Under the pieces are notes generated by a model. It searched no databases, was not told where the DNA came from, and saw nothing but the letters and a program-made list of their open reading frames with translations. A stretch of DNA of 64,000 bases. Origin: Zygnema cylindricum. Lineage: Eukaryota > Streptophyta > Zygnematophyceae > Zygnematales > Zygnemataceae. Position numbers and translations under genes: made by a program. The stretch lies in assembly GCA_037447655.1 (NCBI GenBank), contig JBBHKE010001612.1, forward strand, positions 104,708 through 168,707, given 5' to 3'. Below, one piece after another: positions 10,150 to 21,942 of this stretch (its first letter is position 1; the number at the start of each line of letters is the position of its first letter).

Positions 10150-11842
10150 AGTTAAGTGTTACACGAATAATACAAGTAGAGTTTCCCTCTTTCATCAGAA
10201 TAAATAAATGTCAACGTTACCAAATTTGAAGTTGTAAAGGTTGTCAGAATGAAAACTTCTATCCACAATTTTTCTAAACGTTCTCATTTATTCATTTATT
10301 TGTGTAACTGTTAAAAACGTCAAGAACTCTCGAATTTCTCAAATATTTCCATTTGATGCAAAAAATTCTTTGCGCAAAAATTTAACAGCTCATGGCTTTG
10401 GAAATTTAGTTTATGCAGAAAATATTCTGATCCACTAGCATTTTTTTAACATGTTTTTATAGACGCTCTAAATTACCAACATAAAATTTGCCGAGATAAT
10501 ATTTTCCTTTCAGTTTTTCTTTATGACGATTTTGACGACTTGCTTCGAATACTTCAATCAGTACCTAACTTTGTGTAGATGACATCGTAAGACAGTTTAA
10601 ATCATAACTCCAAATATGGTAAACGAATGTTGATTTTGGTCACTATGAATGTCATTTTCAAAATGGTTCAAGCCAACCAAATAAAATGTTTCAGAAACAA
10701 AGTAAAGCAAATGAAAAACAAAGTCCAAAGTATCATCTGTTTTTGAAGAAAAAACAACACTCAAACCAAGGTCAATGTAAACCAAAAAAATCCATGGCAA
10801 CTCCTGCAACGAAAATGATTTACAATCGTTTAGAATATATTATAAGTAACAGGATTTTATACAAAGTACAAAACTAATTTCGATATACACATTTCTGGAG
10901 TTTCTCTACTATGCCAAAATTGAATGTTGTCGACTTCCTTTGTACAATTTGGTGCATTCATCAATTCCAAAACCTGCAAATACGGCACACAAATTTTTTA
11001 TTAAACATAACAGAAGAAAGCAAAAGCGAGACAGGGGAAAAAATCAAAAGCAAATGAAAAGGCAGTGATTACTGGTATTTAATTATCATGGTAAAAAAAG
11101 AACACAATAATATTATAATCATAATTAGGAATCTGCAATCTCAGCCTTCCTGGACATGCTCTCTGTCAACAACCTTTCGAGCAACTTCTTAATGTCCACA
11201 AACTTTCCTTATCCCCTTGATTTCATATTTTCCAACTCAATATCCCCACTCAATAGCTACGTTTCGCCAATAACTAAAATTTTAAAACTATCCACATTTC
11301 CTTTCCCCGAATGCACCGTTCAATTCTCGTATTCTCACACAACTCTCCCCTCGTTTTTTTCCCTGTTATCCCCATTTTTTCTTTCCAAAATTACCAAATT
11401 TTTCCACCCCTCCCCTTTAATTTGTCCATTTTCCCGACAATTCACTGATTTTTCACGATATTCCACGTTCATTTTTCCAAATTACCCCACAAAAATTTCT
11501 ACACTAGCGAATATCCCCATTATTTCACAAACTCCCCATTCCCCAACAAATCCCCCTATGCCTTTCCCCGGTGACTTCGCCTCTGATTCTCCCTACAGAC
11601 CTAATTCTCGTCAACTTTCCTCACAAAATTTCCTAAACTTCCGCATTTACTTAACCCACTTTCCCCACTGTTTCACTGCTTTTTCCACATTTTCCCTACC
11701 ATTTTCCCACTTTCTAATAAACCCCACACTAAATTTCCCCAGTACATTCCCTCTCATTCCCGAAGCAGTACAGCTTGAATTCTCCCTCAGTCTTCTATAC
11801 CTACTTAATTTTCCCATTTGGTTTACCCATTTTACACACTAA
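10150..11842. repeat. Direct segmental duplication S, copy 1
   Basis: This stretch matches 20236-21925 in the same orientation. Both start near a TTAAGTG-TTACACGAAT block, run through a shared AT-rich body, and end in a pyrimidine-rich part that begins GGAATCTGCAATCTCAGC and is full of CCCCATT and TTTCCC words. The copia element inserted at the very end of this copy. Copy 2 ends beside the LEA gene. The long open frame at 11156-11842 is a product of low G content, not a gene. Confidence 0.82.
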
Positions 11843-11847
11843 TCTCC

Positions 11848-12411
11848 TGTTAGGATATTGTACTGAGCACTTACTTAGCGACGAGATACTCTCGTAGCTA
11901 AAGTAGGGACGACTAACGACGAAAGTAGTCTCGTCGCTAGATATTTGAAGTGACGTAGAAGTTAGCGACGAAGTAGTTTCGTCGCTGGATATTTGAAGTA
12001 AAGTAGAAATTAAGTGTTCATTTCGTTTCACGTATGTTTGAATAGTACTATAGAAGTGACGTGGAAATTGCTTGGTAGTTTCGGTTCACGTAAGTTCAAG
12101 TCGTAACGTGTGATTCAAGTTGGTTCGCGGTTGACTTTCCTATTCGTGCCGTGTTGTTCAAGTCGGTTCAACTTATCGGTCGTTCATTTCACCACGTTGA
12201 TTCCTACGCGTTTCTAGTCGTGTACCTATATATATTAATTGAGACTTCGTGGTAGTATTATATTTTAGAGGAGTAGATTGTTAAGCAGGCGTAGAAAGGT
12301 CAAAAGTAAAAGGAAGGAAGAAAAGTTGTATTTGCATTGTGCTTAATGTATTGAATGCTTTTGGAGGAACACCATTGTTGTGTGTATTTTATTTTGGTTT
12401 GTAATCTTTCA
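11848..12411 (+). repeat. 5' LTR of copia element
   Basis: Begins TGTTAGGATATTG and ends GTAATCTTTCA, the TG...CA form of LTRs. It contains an imperfect stem built from GCGACGA and TCGTCGC repeats in the first 120 bases. It is 564 bases long, matching the 3' LTR and the solo LTR at 24422. Confidence 0.95.
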
Positions 12412-12413
12412 AT

Positions 12414-12425
12414 TGGTATCGGAGC
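12414..12425 (+). promoter_or_regulatory. Primer-binding site, initiator tRNA-Met type
   Basis: TGGTATCGGAGC lies two bases after the 5' LTR. It differs by one base from the usual plant copia site TGGTATCAGAGC, which pairs with the 3' end of initiator tRNA-Met. Confidence 0.85.
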
Positions 12426-12449
12426 GGGTTACTGACAACACTTGCTGGT

Positions 12450-13660
12450 ATGGCGGAGAAAGGGAAAACCCCGGCGGAAGCTAGTGGGGGAGTTAGTGGA
12501 GGAGTTACAGGGACACAATATGATGAGTATGACGAATGGGGGGAGAAAAACGTGAAGATGGACGAAGGAACGTTTGAACGCTTTCAAGAGTTTCTCAAAA
12601 CACAAGAAGATGATGGAGATGGAGGAGTAAGTGGAGACTCACGCAACTCTAAGAAAATAAAGAAAAACAAGGGGAAATTTAAACTTTATGAGGAAGAGGA
12701 GGAGAGCGAAGATGATGATTTTAAAGTGTTTAATAAAACCATCGTCTTCACGGGTTCCAACTATGCAATTTGGAAGCGATACATTCGAGGAGCATTCACA
12801 CCAAAAAAACTTTGGGACATCGTTATTGGAGAAGAAACACGACCGGATCCTTCCGTGGATCCAACCGGAGCACATAAGTGGGACAAGAAAGATATGGCGG
12901 CCTCCACCGCACTTATACAAAGTTGTGCTAGTTCTATGCATGAACACCTTCTAACTCATGATAGGGCTTTTGATTGTTGGACCGCTTTGCAAAATGCGTT
13001 TGAAAAGGGGTTTGAGGCAAATCAAAATTATCTCTTTGAAGAGTATATTGGGTTTAGGATGAAGGATAATTAGTCCATTGATGATGGAGTCAAAAGGTTT
13101 AATGTCATTATAGAACACCTTAACTCACTCAATAACTTTCCTACTGATAACTAAAGGTTGTTTCTCTTTATGAGGAGTCTTCCAAGAAGTTTGCAGTAGC
13201 AAAGGAGGTTATCAAGGGGCGAGAGAAACCAACAATGGCATAAGCTATCAATCACTTGAAGAGTACGGAGAAGGAGAAAGCAACACCAAAAGAGGAAAAC
13301 AAGGGGTCATCCTACCAGAGTTATCAAGAGGAGGATGACGGAGGAGCTTACAACTTTAGGGGATCGAGGGGGAGAGGAGGTGGACATCGTGGACGAGGAG
13401 GCAGGTCACAGGGCCCACGGAGAGGCTCATATCAACGTGATACCTCTCATATGACTTGTTAAAAGTGTAACGAGATTGGGCATGGCGCTTTTGAATGCTT
13501 AGACAAAAGTAAACAGTGTAATGTTTGTCATAAATGGGGACACACTGGTCGCGGTTGTTATCAAAACAAAAGAAACAATCGCGGAGGGGGACAATTTAGA
13601 GGCGGAGCAAGTGGAGGAATTGGTTTATCAGGTAGAGGGAATTTTGTTGGGGATGGGCCA
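12450..13660 (+). pseudogene. copia gag, broken
   Basis: The first 207 codons are open (12450-13073). They start MAEKGKTPAEA and include TGSNYAIWKRYIRGAF, the copia gag region that precedes the UBN2-type domain. A stop after KDN at 13071 and frameshifts near 13150-13250 break it. Downstream is an RG-rich stretch (13256-13460) and two CCHC zinc knuckles. The first knuckle has a stop codon between its first two cysteines (13460-13462); the second, CNVCHKWGHTGRGC, is intact near 13518-13560. Gag packages the RNA into particles. Confidence 0.9.
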
Positions 13661-14380
13661 GTGGGACAGGATCTAGAATTCTTCATCTCACTTATGGAGG
13701 AATTACAAGAAAAAGAGGATATCCTATTTCACACACGGGGCAAAGAGAGTAAAGGAAAATTTAACAATTCAATCATAGACTCACGTGCTACCCATCACAT
13801 GTGTTTAGACCCAGAACTATTCAGTGATATGAGCAAACTCACTATACCAAAATCCATCATAGTGGCTAACGGTTCGATGATGGTTATTGATACAGTGGGA
13901 ACAATATGATTGGATCTACCGACACAAGATAGGGAAGGAAAAACTAGAGTCAATAGAGAACGTTTTAAAAATGTGTTTTATAATCCGAGGGAATGCATCA
14001 ATCTCTTAAGTGTCCCACAACTTTAGGGGAAAGGTGAAAGAGCCACATGCATGGAAGGGGGTAGAATCATTTTGAGTTGTAAAACATGACCATTTGCAGA
14101 GGGGGTTGTAACTGAAAATATGCAAAGTAGACTAATTTGGAGAAAACCATAAAATAGGACGGCGGAAGAGGAAGGGCACCATCATTCGGCTGAGGTCAAC
14201 AACGAGGACCTCACGTTGTGGCATCATCGTATGTTTCATACTTCAAAGAGTAATATCAAAGAGATGATTCGTCATGGTGCGGTTCGGGGACTAGACGTGA
14301 CGACAGGAGAAAAGGTTATCGAATGTGTAGGATGCACAAAAGGGAAGCATAAAAGGAAGCCTCGTCCAGTGAAAGACCTT
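13661..14380 (+). pseudogene. copia protease and integrase zinc region, broken
   Basis: The aspartic protease active site lies at about 13778-13789 as DSRATHH where copia proteins have DSGA; the glycine after the catalytic Asp-Ser is replaced by arginine. LLSVPQL is recognisable near 14000, followed by stops. The GAG-pre-integrase HHCC region is at about 14207-14360: LTLWHHRMFHTS and then CVGCTKGKHKRKP. Confidence 0.88.
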
Positions 14381-15215
14381 CAGTTCAAAGCGAATGCCTC
14401 TTTAGACCTAGTTCATGTAGACCTTTGTGGTGACATACATCTAGAAACCATTGGAAAAAATAAATACATTATGGTGATAGTTGATGATTTCAGCGAAAGA
14501 CATGGGTGTACCTTTTGAAGGCAAAATTAGATGCATTACAGATATTTAAAGATTTTGTGGTTATGGTTGAGAGGGAAGTGAGAGGCAAGTAAAAGCAGTA
14601 CGATCGGACCGTGGAGGAGAATTTCTTGCCTTCGCCGAATATTGTAAGGAGACAAGGATTACGCAGCAGTTCACGGCTCTTTATTCCCCACAATCAAATG
14701 GAATAGCAGAGAGGAAAAATCGGACATTGCAAGAGATGGTGAGGGCCAGGCTCTATACGACAAAACTCACTCATCGTCTTTGGGGAGAGGCAATCACGGC
14801 GGCTAATTATGTTACCAACCGGAGAATCAACTCGGATTTAGGTAACAAAACACCGGAGGAACTTTGGAGTGGACAAGTGCCTACGGTAAAACATTTAAGG
14901 ATTTGGGGATGTGAGGCTATGGGGTATGTAGAGGAAAGAAACCGGGAGGGGAAGTTTGCAGCACGGTCATGGGATGGATACTTTGTGGGGTATAGTGAAA
15001 ACTCGATGCAGTATCGGATATATGATCCCGTTACTAGAAGGGTCCGAGAGTCTAGAAACGTGGAGTTCAATGAAAACTTGGAATGGATGGTAAAAGGAGC
15101 TAATGAGTCTAAACGGGCCCAAGATTACAAGGAGGATAGTCATTATGAAAAATTCAAAAGAGAGGAGGAGGAAGAAGAAGTCTTGATAGAGGTAGAGACA
15201 AAGAAAAAGAAGTGA
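14381..15215 (+). pseudogene. copia integrase catalytic core, frameshifted
   Basis: LVHVDLCGDI carries the first acidic residue of the DDE triad, followed by KYIMVIVDDFS. A frameshift or stop near 14516 separates this from the next part (GGEFLAFAEYC, about 14612), and the glutamate block NGIAERKNRTLQEM follows at about 14697. After 14727 the frame is open to 15215 and contains WGEAITAANYVTNR and the GYVE/FVGYSE region typical of the integrase C-terminal half, ending in an acidic/lysine tail. Confidence 0.9.
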
Positions 15216-16208
15216 TTTGTAGAGTAAGCTTTACAGAAATTTCCGAAACCTAAGTCCACCGGCAACGAAGCACAGGGGGACAAGGTCATTAGTGAATCAT
15301 CCACTCACACAAACAATGTAACATCAGAGGAGACACCTTTTGAGAAGGAGGGTGATGACAAGATCGAGAGCAGTGATTCGGATAAGGAATTTGCAGGAAA
15401 CGTATGGAGAAGCAAGAGATCAACGAAAGGGAAGGCATCGGAACGATTCTCACCAGGCCAGTCTTATAAAAAGCAAACCAATTATAAGAGGGCAATTTCC
15501 GAGCTTAGAGAAGGAAGGGCAGAATCTTTTCTCTTATGAAAGGCAATTACAAAAAATCGTCCGGCTGATCCTCAATCATATCAAGAGGCAAAAGACTCAG
15601 ACAAATGGGAGGAGAAGTGGAAACCGGCATTTATAAAAGAGTATAATTCTGTGAAAGCAGATTGGTGCTTCGAAGAAGTAGACTTACTTGTTGGTAAGAA
15701 GGCGATAGACTCAAAATGGGTTTTTAAAACAAAGACGGGTGCCTCAAGGGAAATTCTTAAGTATAAGGCGCAGTTAGTATGTAAAGACTTTCGGCAGAAG
15801 GAGGGTATTGATTATTCAGAGACTTTTGCTCCTGTGGTTAAGTTTGATTCTTTGCGAGCAATTATTGCAATGGCGGCGGTGGAAGGAATGCATATCCAAC
15901 AGATGGATGTAGTGACAACTTTCTTAAATGGAGAATTAGAAGATGAGGTGTATATGAAAATTCCAGAAGGAGTTCTTGGAAATAATGGAAAAGTATGGAG
16001 GTTATGGAAGGCTTTGTATGGTTTGAAGCAAGCCCCAACAACATGGAACCATAAGCTTCACAAGGTCTTACTAATTTTGGGATTTAGGAGGCTCAATGCA
16101 GATTATGGAGTGTATATTCGGGGAGAAGGTAGGGACATGGTAATTTTCAGTGTTTACGTAGATGATTTTATTCAATCTCTCACAACTTGGATTTACTTGG
16201 AGAATTAA
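15216..16208 (+). pseudogene. copia reverse transcriptase, frameshifted
   Basis: The linker to about 15580 is in several frames. From about 15585 the RVT_2 domain is readable: KAIDSKWVFKTKTG, KAQLVCKDFRQKEGIDY, TFAPVVKFDSLRAI, QMDVVTTFLNGEL, LYGLKQAPTTWN and the catalytic YVDD at about 16156-16167. The frame is lost directly after YVDDFI; the domain continues in another frame from about 16187. Confidence 0.93.
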
Positions 16209-17073
16209 AAATTGAATTTCGGAAGTATTTTAGAATCACAGACTTAAGAGATGCACAATACATTGTGGGAGTTCAGATTCAAAGGAGGAGGAACGGAGAT
16301 ATTAAGTTGAGCCAAAAACAATATGCAAAAGAGGTACTTGAAAAATTTGAGTTTTTAGATTGTAAGCCACTTGGAACTCCCCTTGATCCTCGTGATAAGC
16401 TTTCTAATTTTTTTAAAAGTCTCGACGTTGATGCCCCGTATAGGGAAGCGGTCGGAAGCTTAATGTATTTGAGTGTCGGTACTAGGCCAGACATTAGTGT
16501 CGCATTGAGCGTGGTTAGTCGGTATTGTAGCAATCCGAAAAAAATACATTGGGAGGCATTGAAGAGAATCTTTAGATATTTGGCTGGAACACTTAGTCTT
16601 GGAATTGTTTATAGGAAAGGTGAGAGTTTGAGTTGTTATGGATATTGTGATGCCGACTATGGAGAAGACCATGATACAGGGAGGTCTATGTTAGGATATG
16701 TGTTTTTAATTGCAGGAGGAGCTTGCAACCTACTTTGGAACTTTCATCAACGGAGGCGGAGTATATGGCTGCATGTCATGCTGTGAAGAATGTTGTGTGG
16801 ATTAAAGAATTTCTATCGTAGGTTGGAGTGGAAAAAGAATGCGTGCAAATATTTAGTGATAATATGTCTTCCATTGCACTTAGTAAAAATCCTATTTTGC
16901 ATAAGCGCACTAAACACATTAAAATTTAGTGGCATTTTGTTCGAGATTTGGTTGCGGAAAAAGTAGTTGAATTTTCGTTTGCTCCAACAAAAGTACAAGT
17001 TGCTGATATGATAACCAAAGCACCATTGATGGAAGTCTATGAAATGGGAAAGAAGTTAGTGGGCATGGAGTAA
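16187..17073 (+). pseudogene. copia RT thumb and RNase H, frameshifted
   Basis: The first frame carries LGELKIEFRKYFRITDLRD, KQYAKEVLEKFEF and VGSLMYLSVGTRPDIS, then RNase H starts at GYCDADYGEDHDTGRS. A frameshift near 16735 moves the reading to LSSTEAEYMAACHAV, which holds the RNase H glutamate. Stops fall after EFLS and KHIKI. The element ends VADMITKAPL...LVGME at the TAA at 17071-17073, the usual copia C-terminus. Confidence 0.92.
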
Positions 17074-17096
17074 GAGGGGGCTTTGAGTGTCTCAGT

Positions 17097-17107
17097 AAGA
17101 AGGGGAA
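17097..17107 (+). promoter_or_regulatory. Polypurine tract
   Basis: TAAGAAGGGGAA lies directly before the 3' LTR, in the position of the plus-strand primer. Confidence 0.75.
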
Positions 17108-17671
17108 TGTTAGGATATTGTACTGGGCACTTACTTAGCGACGAGATACTCTCGTAACTAAAGTAGCGACGACTAGCGACGAAAGTAGTCTCGTCGCTAG
17201 ATATTTGAAGTGACGTAGAAGTTAGCGGCGAAGTAGTTTCGTCGCTGGATATTTGAAGTAACGTAGAAATTAAGTGTTCATTTCGTTTCACATATGTTTG
17301 AATAGTACTATAGAAGTGACGTGGAAATTGCTTGGTAGTTTCGGTTCACGTAAGTTCAAGTCGTACCGTGTGATTCAAGTTGGTTCGCGGTTGACTTTCC
17401 TAGTCATACCGTGTTGTTCAAGTCGGTTCAACTTATCGGTCGTTCATTTCACCACGTTGATTCCTACGTGTTTCTAGTCGTGTACCTGTATATATTAGTT
17501 GAGACTTCGTAGTAGTATTATCTTTTGGAGGAGTAGCTTGTTAACGAGGCGTAGAAAGGTCAGAAGTAAAAGGAAGGAAGAAAAGTTGTATTTGCATTGT
17601 GCTTAATATATTGAATGCTTTTGGAGGAACACCATTGTTGTGTGTATTTTATTTTGGTTTGTAATCTTTCA
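17108..17671 (+). repeat. 3' LTR of copia element
   Basis: 564 bases, TGTTAGG to CTTTCA. It contains a perfect 10-base stem with 8-base loop at 17173-17200 (CTAGCGACGA / TCGTCGCTAG). By eye it differs from the 5' LTR at about two dozen positions, so the insertion is not recent. Confidence 0.95.
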
Positions 17672-18180
17672 TCTCCTTCATCTAATCTCCTTCACGTCCG
17701 GATTAGTTTTGTCATTTTCCCCACAAAATTTCCCCATTTCCCCCATTTCCTTTCCCTCAGACGCACCTTTGCCTCATCTAATCTCTTGAATTTCCTTATT
17801 ACCTTTCTCCACCCTTTTCCCCTCCCGAATTTCCCGACTTTCCCGAACATCTTTCCCTCAAACTCTTCCCTCATCTTACATTCTCAACCTCCGCGTCCAA
17901 CGGTCACATTTTCCTCAATGCCACTTCTCCCTTTGCTTGAATTCCCCTCAGTCTTTCACAAAGCGTTTGCTTCATTTTCCCTTCAAGTTTCCTCATTTTC
18001 CCCAAGGATTTTTCCCGTTTTCCCCAACATCTTTCTCATTTGTTCCCCTCGTCCAATCTCCTTGATTTCTCCATTGAATTTGTCCAGTTTTTTCAAAAAA
18101 GGTTTCTCCAAATTGTAAACAAAATCTTCTCGTCGAATGAGAACAACATGAACGATACAAAATACCTACGGTGCGTGACA
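17672..18180. other. Pyrimidine-rich intergenic DNA
   Basis: Continuation of the CT-rich sequence interrupted by the copia element, with TTTCCCC and CCCCATTT words. It has long frames on the plus strand only because of composition. No gene recognised. Confidence 0.6.
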
Positions 18181-18315
18181 TTTATTAGTGAGAAAGGAAA
18201 AGATTTGATGAGGTAATGACTATCTTTAGCATAGTTCAAAAGTAGGCGCTTTATGGTAGGCCTTTTATAGGCGCAAGTTGTGATATGGGCTTTTCATGTG
18301 ATCTTCTTAGATCGC

Positions 18316-19526
18316 TACACCGCTATTTTTCCTCAAATAGGATACATGATTTTAATTTTTCCTTGATGTTAGTTAAGGTACCGTACAAAATAGCGTAAAG
18401 AATGAAAGCACAATAAGATCTAAATAGTGTGGTGTACGGTCGATGTCAGACCGTACATAAATGTACCTTTTCAAGTGCAAATTTTACAAAAAATGAATTA
18501 AGGGTGAAGTTCCATTAGGAAATTCTGTAATTGTACGGCCAACATTAAAGAATGCTACAATTTGAACGAAGTTCCATTGCGCGGAGGTTGTAATCCACGT
18601 GTTCATAATTTAGTGGTACCACGTGAGCTAAGATCGGATGCTAAAAATCGTCAATAACTTTCACACCGACCAAAAATTTCATTTATGTACCATGCACGTG
18701 CGTACGAGGTCATCGTTCAACACAACTTTTGTACTCTTTGCCGACGCATTGTCAGATACCACCTCGTTTTTTTTAGGGTTTCTGATTTTTCGCGTGACGA
18801 ATGAGCGCTGCCAATAATAGTGCGACGAATGGGCGCCAACAGAAATAGCGTGACGAAAGTGCGCTACGACATTTCGTTTGTACTTTTTGTTCGATTTTTG
18901 AATACGTATATAGTGTGCGATTTTTTTTGATTTCCGTTGGTTGTCACTTTGACACGTATGCTCATTATCCAACGTGTCGCGGCTCAAAAAAAATTGTAAT
19001 TGGTGATGTACCTCGAACCAATTAGAGAAACTTTCGAAGCGAATGCTTCGCGAAAAAATATCCAATGGTCATTGTTAACTCTCAGACTTTTGGAGAATAT
19101 TGGCAAGAATCTCTGTAATGTTGTTTTCCTTATAAAAACAAAATAAGAGGTACGATGTAGTACGGAGAGGTAAGAATTTCTGTAAACAACCTCACTTTTC
19201 GTCTAATGGAACTTCACCCTAAATCAGACGCGCACGCATAGGAGCGTGCGCTCAAAAACGGGATTAGTCTGACACGTAAGTTAGTCTGACATGTACGGAT
19301 ATTTAAATTTCACGACGGCGTACGATTTCTAATATTCTGTACGGATACATATATTAATGTATATAATCGTACGGCAAATATTCCATTTTTGTTGTTCCCA
19401 AATTAGCATAATGCCGAAATTAGAATACACCTTTTTTTTTAATTTCAAATTCTTTTTTAGCATCAATTACGGTAAATTTTCTTCAACACTATTTAAACTT
19501 TGACACTAATAACGATTCACGGTGTA
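18316..19526. mobile_element. C-family TIR element nested in E2
   Basis: Starts TACACCGC and ends ACGATTCACGGTGTA. E1 shows the uninterrupted site (TTAAATCGC); here the element is bordered by TTAGATCGC on the left and TTTAATCGC one base beyond the right end, which suggests a target duplication of about 9 bases. Its body also occurs at 41072-42403. The class is uncertain: 9 bases would fit Mutator-like elements, while a bare TA would fit mariner/Stowaway. Confidence 0.65.
18502..19219. mobile_element. TIR element B2, nested in the C element
   Basis: GGGTGAAGTTCCATTAGG to CTAATGGAACTTCACCC, 718 bases, flanked by TAA. The homologous C element near 41300-41310 has the single TAA empty site (GTTAAATCAG), so both insertion and duplication length are shown by the window itself. 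The central palindrome is truncated in this copy. Confidence 0.9.
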
Positions 19527-19719
19527 CTTTAATCGCTACTTTGATCAGCGACGGTCCGATGACGTTTAATTCTCTATCGAACTATGTGCAACTCAACCCC
19601 GTTACTTTTTTTGTTCATTTTGAGACCAATACAATATGGTTCTTAAGGTCATATTGTATGATTTGCGTACAATAGGCATATTGTATGGGCCTACTCTCAC
19701 CTACTTTTGAACTATGATC

Positions 19720-20235
19720 TGTAGCAAGATACACTGAAGAGTCAGGAAAATTTAGAAAGGGTAACGAGTATATACTGGCATGATGGAATATTAGACTCAG
19801 GAACATGTCATAATCGTTAAATCACATATAATTGAAAATGTGCAATTGAGAAAGTAAGGAAAAACGTATCAAATGTTATTTAGAAGAAAAATTTCTGCCT
19901 TAATTTAATGTCTAGTTGAACGAGTAAAGATCAAATAGGAATTTAGCCTGATTGTGCATATGAGCACAGATGGTAGAAATATCTAATACCAAAATCGCAG
20001 ATATCGATATTTAGGAAAATGATAGCGAACTGTCAAACAATAGCTAAGAGCACAGACGAGAACTAGAAGGTAATTTACAGAATAAAAGAAGTCCGGCTAA
20101 AAGAATATTATTGGTGGATGAAAAATAAAATGTCAGAACGTTGAGGTTTGTTTTTTGGACTAAAATTGGCAGAGAAGACAATTCCAGAAAAATAAGATAT
20201 GTGAAAAATAAAAACAACGGTCCTTTATAGGTCCA
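19720..20235. other. AT-rich intergenic DNA, nothing recognised
   Basis: No domain, element end or RNA gene could be recognised; frames are short. Confidence 0.5.
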
Positions 20236-21925
20236 TGGTGTTAAGTGTTTACACGAATGATACAGGTAGAGTTTCCGGACCTTTTTAAACAAATTGAATA
20301 AATGTCAACGTTACCAAATTTGAAGCTGTAAAGGTTGTCAGAATGAAAACTTCTATCCACAATTTTTCAAAACGTTCTCATTTATTCATTTTTTTGTGTA
20401 CCTGTTAAAAACGTCAAGACCTCTCGAATTTTTCAAATATTTCCATTTGATGTAAAAAATTATTTGCGCAAAAAGTTAACAGCTCATGGCTTTTGAAATT
20501 TAGTTTATGCATAAAATATTTTGGCCCAAAAGCATTTTTTAACATGTTTTTTATAGACGCTCTAAATTACCAACATAAAATTTGCCGAGATAATATTTTC
20601 CTTTCAGGTTTCCTTTATGACGATTTTGACGACTTGCTTCGAATACTTCATTCAATACCTAACTTTGTGTAGATGACATCTTAAGACAGTTTAAATCATA
20701 ACTCCAAATATGGTAAACGAATGTTGATTTTGGTCACAATGAATGTCATTTTCAAAATGGTTCAAGTCAACCAAATAAAATGTTTCAGAAACAAAGTAAA
20801 GCAAATGAAAAACAAATTCCAAAGTATCATCCGTTTTTGAAGAAAAACAACACTCAAACCGAGGTCACATGTAAGTAAAAAAGTCCATGGCAACTCTTGT
20901 AACGAAAACGATTCACAATCGTTTAAAATAAGTTATAAGTAACAGGATTTTGTACCAAGTACAAAAATTATTTCACTATACACATTTCTGAAGTTTCTCT
21001 ACTATGCCAAAATCGAATGTTGTCGACTTCTTTTGTACAATTTGGTGCATCCATCAATTCGCACACCTGCAAATATGGCACACAAAAAATTTATTAAACA
21101 TAAATCGCAGTAGAAGAAAGCAATAGCAAGACAGCTGAAAAAACCACAAACAGAAAGATCAACTAATAAAAAGGCAATGATTACTGGTTTTCAGTTATCA
21201 TGTTAAAAGAAGAACACAATAATATTGCAACCAACATTAGGAATCTGCAATCTCAGCTTTTCTGGACGCGCTCTCTGTCGACGACCTTTCGAGCAACTTT
21301 TTAATGTCCACAAACTTCATTATTCCCTTGATTTCATATTTTCCAACTCAATAGCTACATTTCTCCAACAACTAAAATTTAAAATTTTCCACATTTACTT
21401 TCCCCGATTGCCCCGTTCAATTCTCGTATTTTCACACATTTCTCCACTCGTTTTTTTCCCCATTATCTCCAATTTTTCTTTCAAAATCTACCGAAATTCT
21501 CCACCTTTCCCATTTAATTTGTCCATTTTCCCGACGATTCACTGATTTCTCAAAAAACTCCACGTTGATTTTTCCAAATTACCTTACAAAAATTTCTACA
21601 CTAGCGAACATCCCCATTATTTCACAAACTCCCCATTCCCCAACAAATCCCCCTATGCCTTTCCCCGGTGACTTCGCCTCTGATCCTCCCTACCGACCTG
21701 ATTCCCATCAATCTTCCTCACAAATTTCCTGAGCCGCATTTACTTTACCCACTTTCCCCCTATTTCCCCGTTATTTCCACATTTTCCCTACTATTTTCCC
21801 ACTTCCTAATGAACCCCACAATAAATTCCCTCTCATTCCCCAACCAGCAAGGCGTGAATTCCCCCTCAGTCTTCCATGCCGAATTTCCTTTTTTTCCCCA
21901 TTTAGTTTACCCAAGTTCTCCGACT
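20236..21925. repeat. Direct segmental duplication S, copy 2
   Basis: Matches 10150-11842 in the same orientation, about 10 kb apart, with many point differences and small indels. Its right end runs into the 3' flank of the LEA gene, so copy 1 may be a displaced piece of LEA flanking DNA without the gene. Confidence 0.82.
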
Positions 21926-21942
21926 CACCAGGGGGCCCGAGA

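Larger units (their letters stand above)
11848..17671 (+). mobile_element. Ty1/copia LTR retrotransposon, decayed
   Basis: A full-length copia element of about 5.8 kb: 5' LTR, tRNA primer site, gag, protease, integrase, reverse transcriptase, RNase H, polypurine tract and 3' LTR, in copia order (integrase before reverse transcriptase). It is bounded by a perfect 5-bp duplication TCTCC at 11843-11847 and 17672-17676. The LTRs are both 564 bases and differ at roughly 4% of positions by eye. Multiple stops and frameshifts mean it cannot make its own polyprotein. Confidence 0.95.
18230..19716. mobile_element. hAT-like element E2 with nested C and B elements
   Basis: TIRs CATAGTTCAAAAGTAGG and its complement, flanked by ATCTTTAG and ATCTGTAG (8 bp, one mismatch). 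The terminal parts match E1 in inverted orientation, including the GTACAATAGGCATATTG block. A C-family element (18316-19526) is inserted inside, and that in turn holds B2. Confidence 0.83.

Noticed and set aside
11156-11842. 228-codon plus-strand frame rich in Phe, Pro and Ser
   Set aside because: G-poor pyrimidine-rich DNA; the duplicate at 21225-21967 breaks the frame, so it is not conserved as protein.
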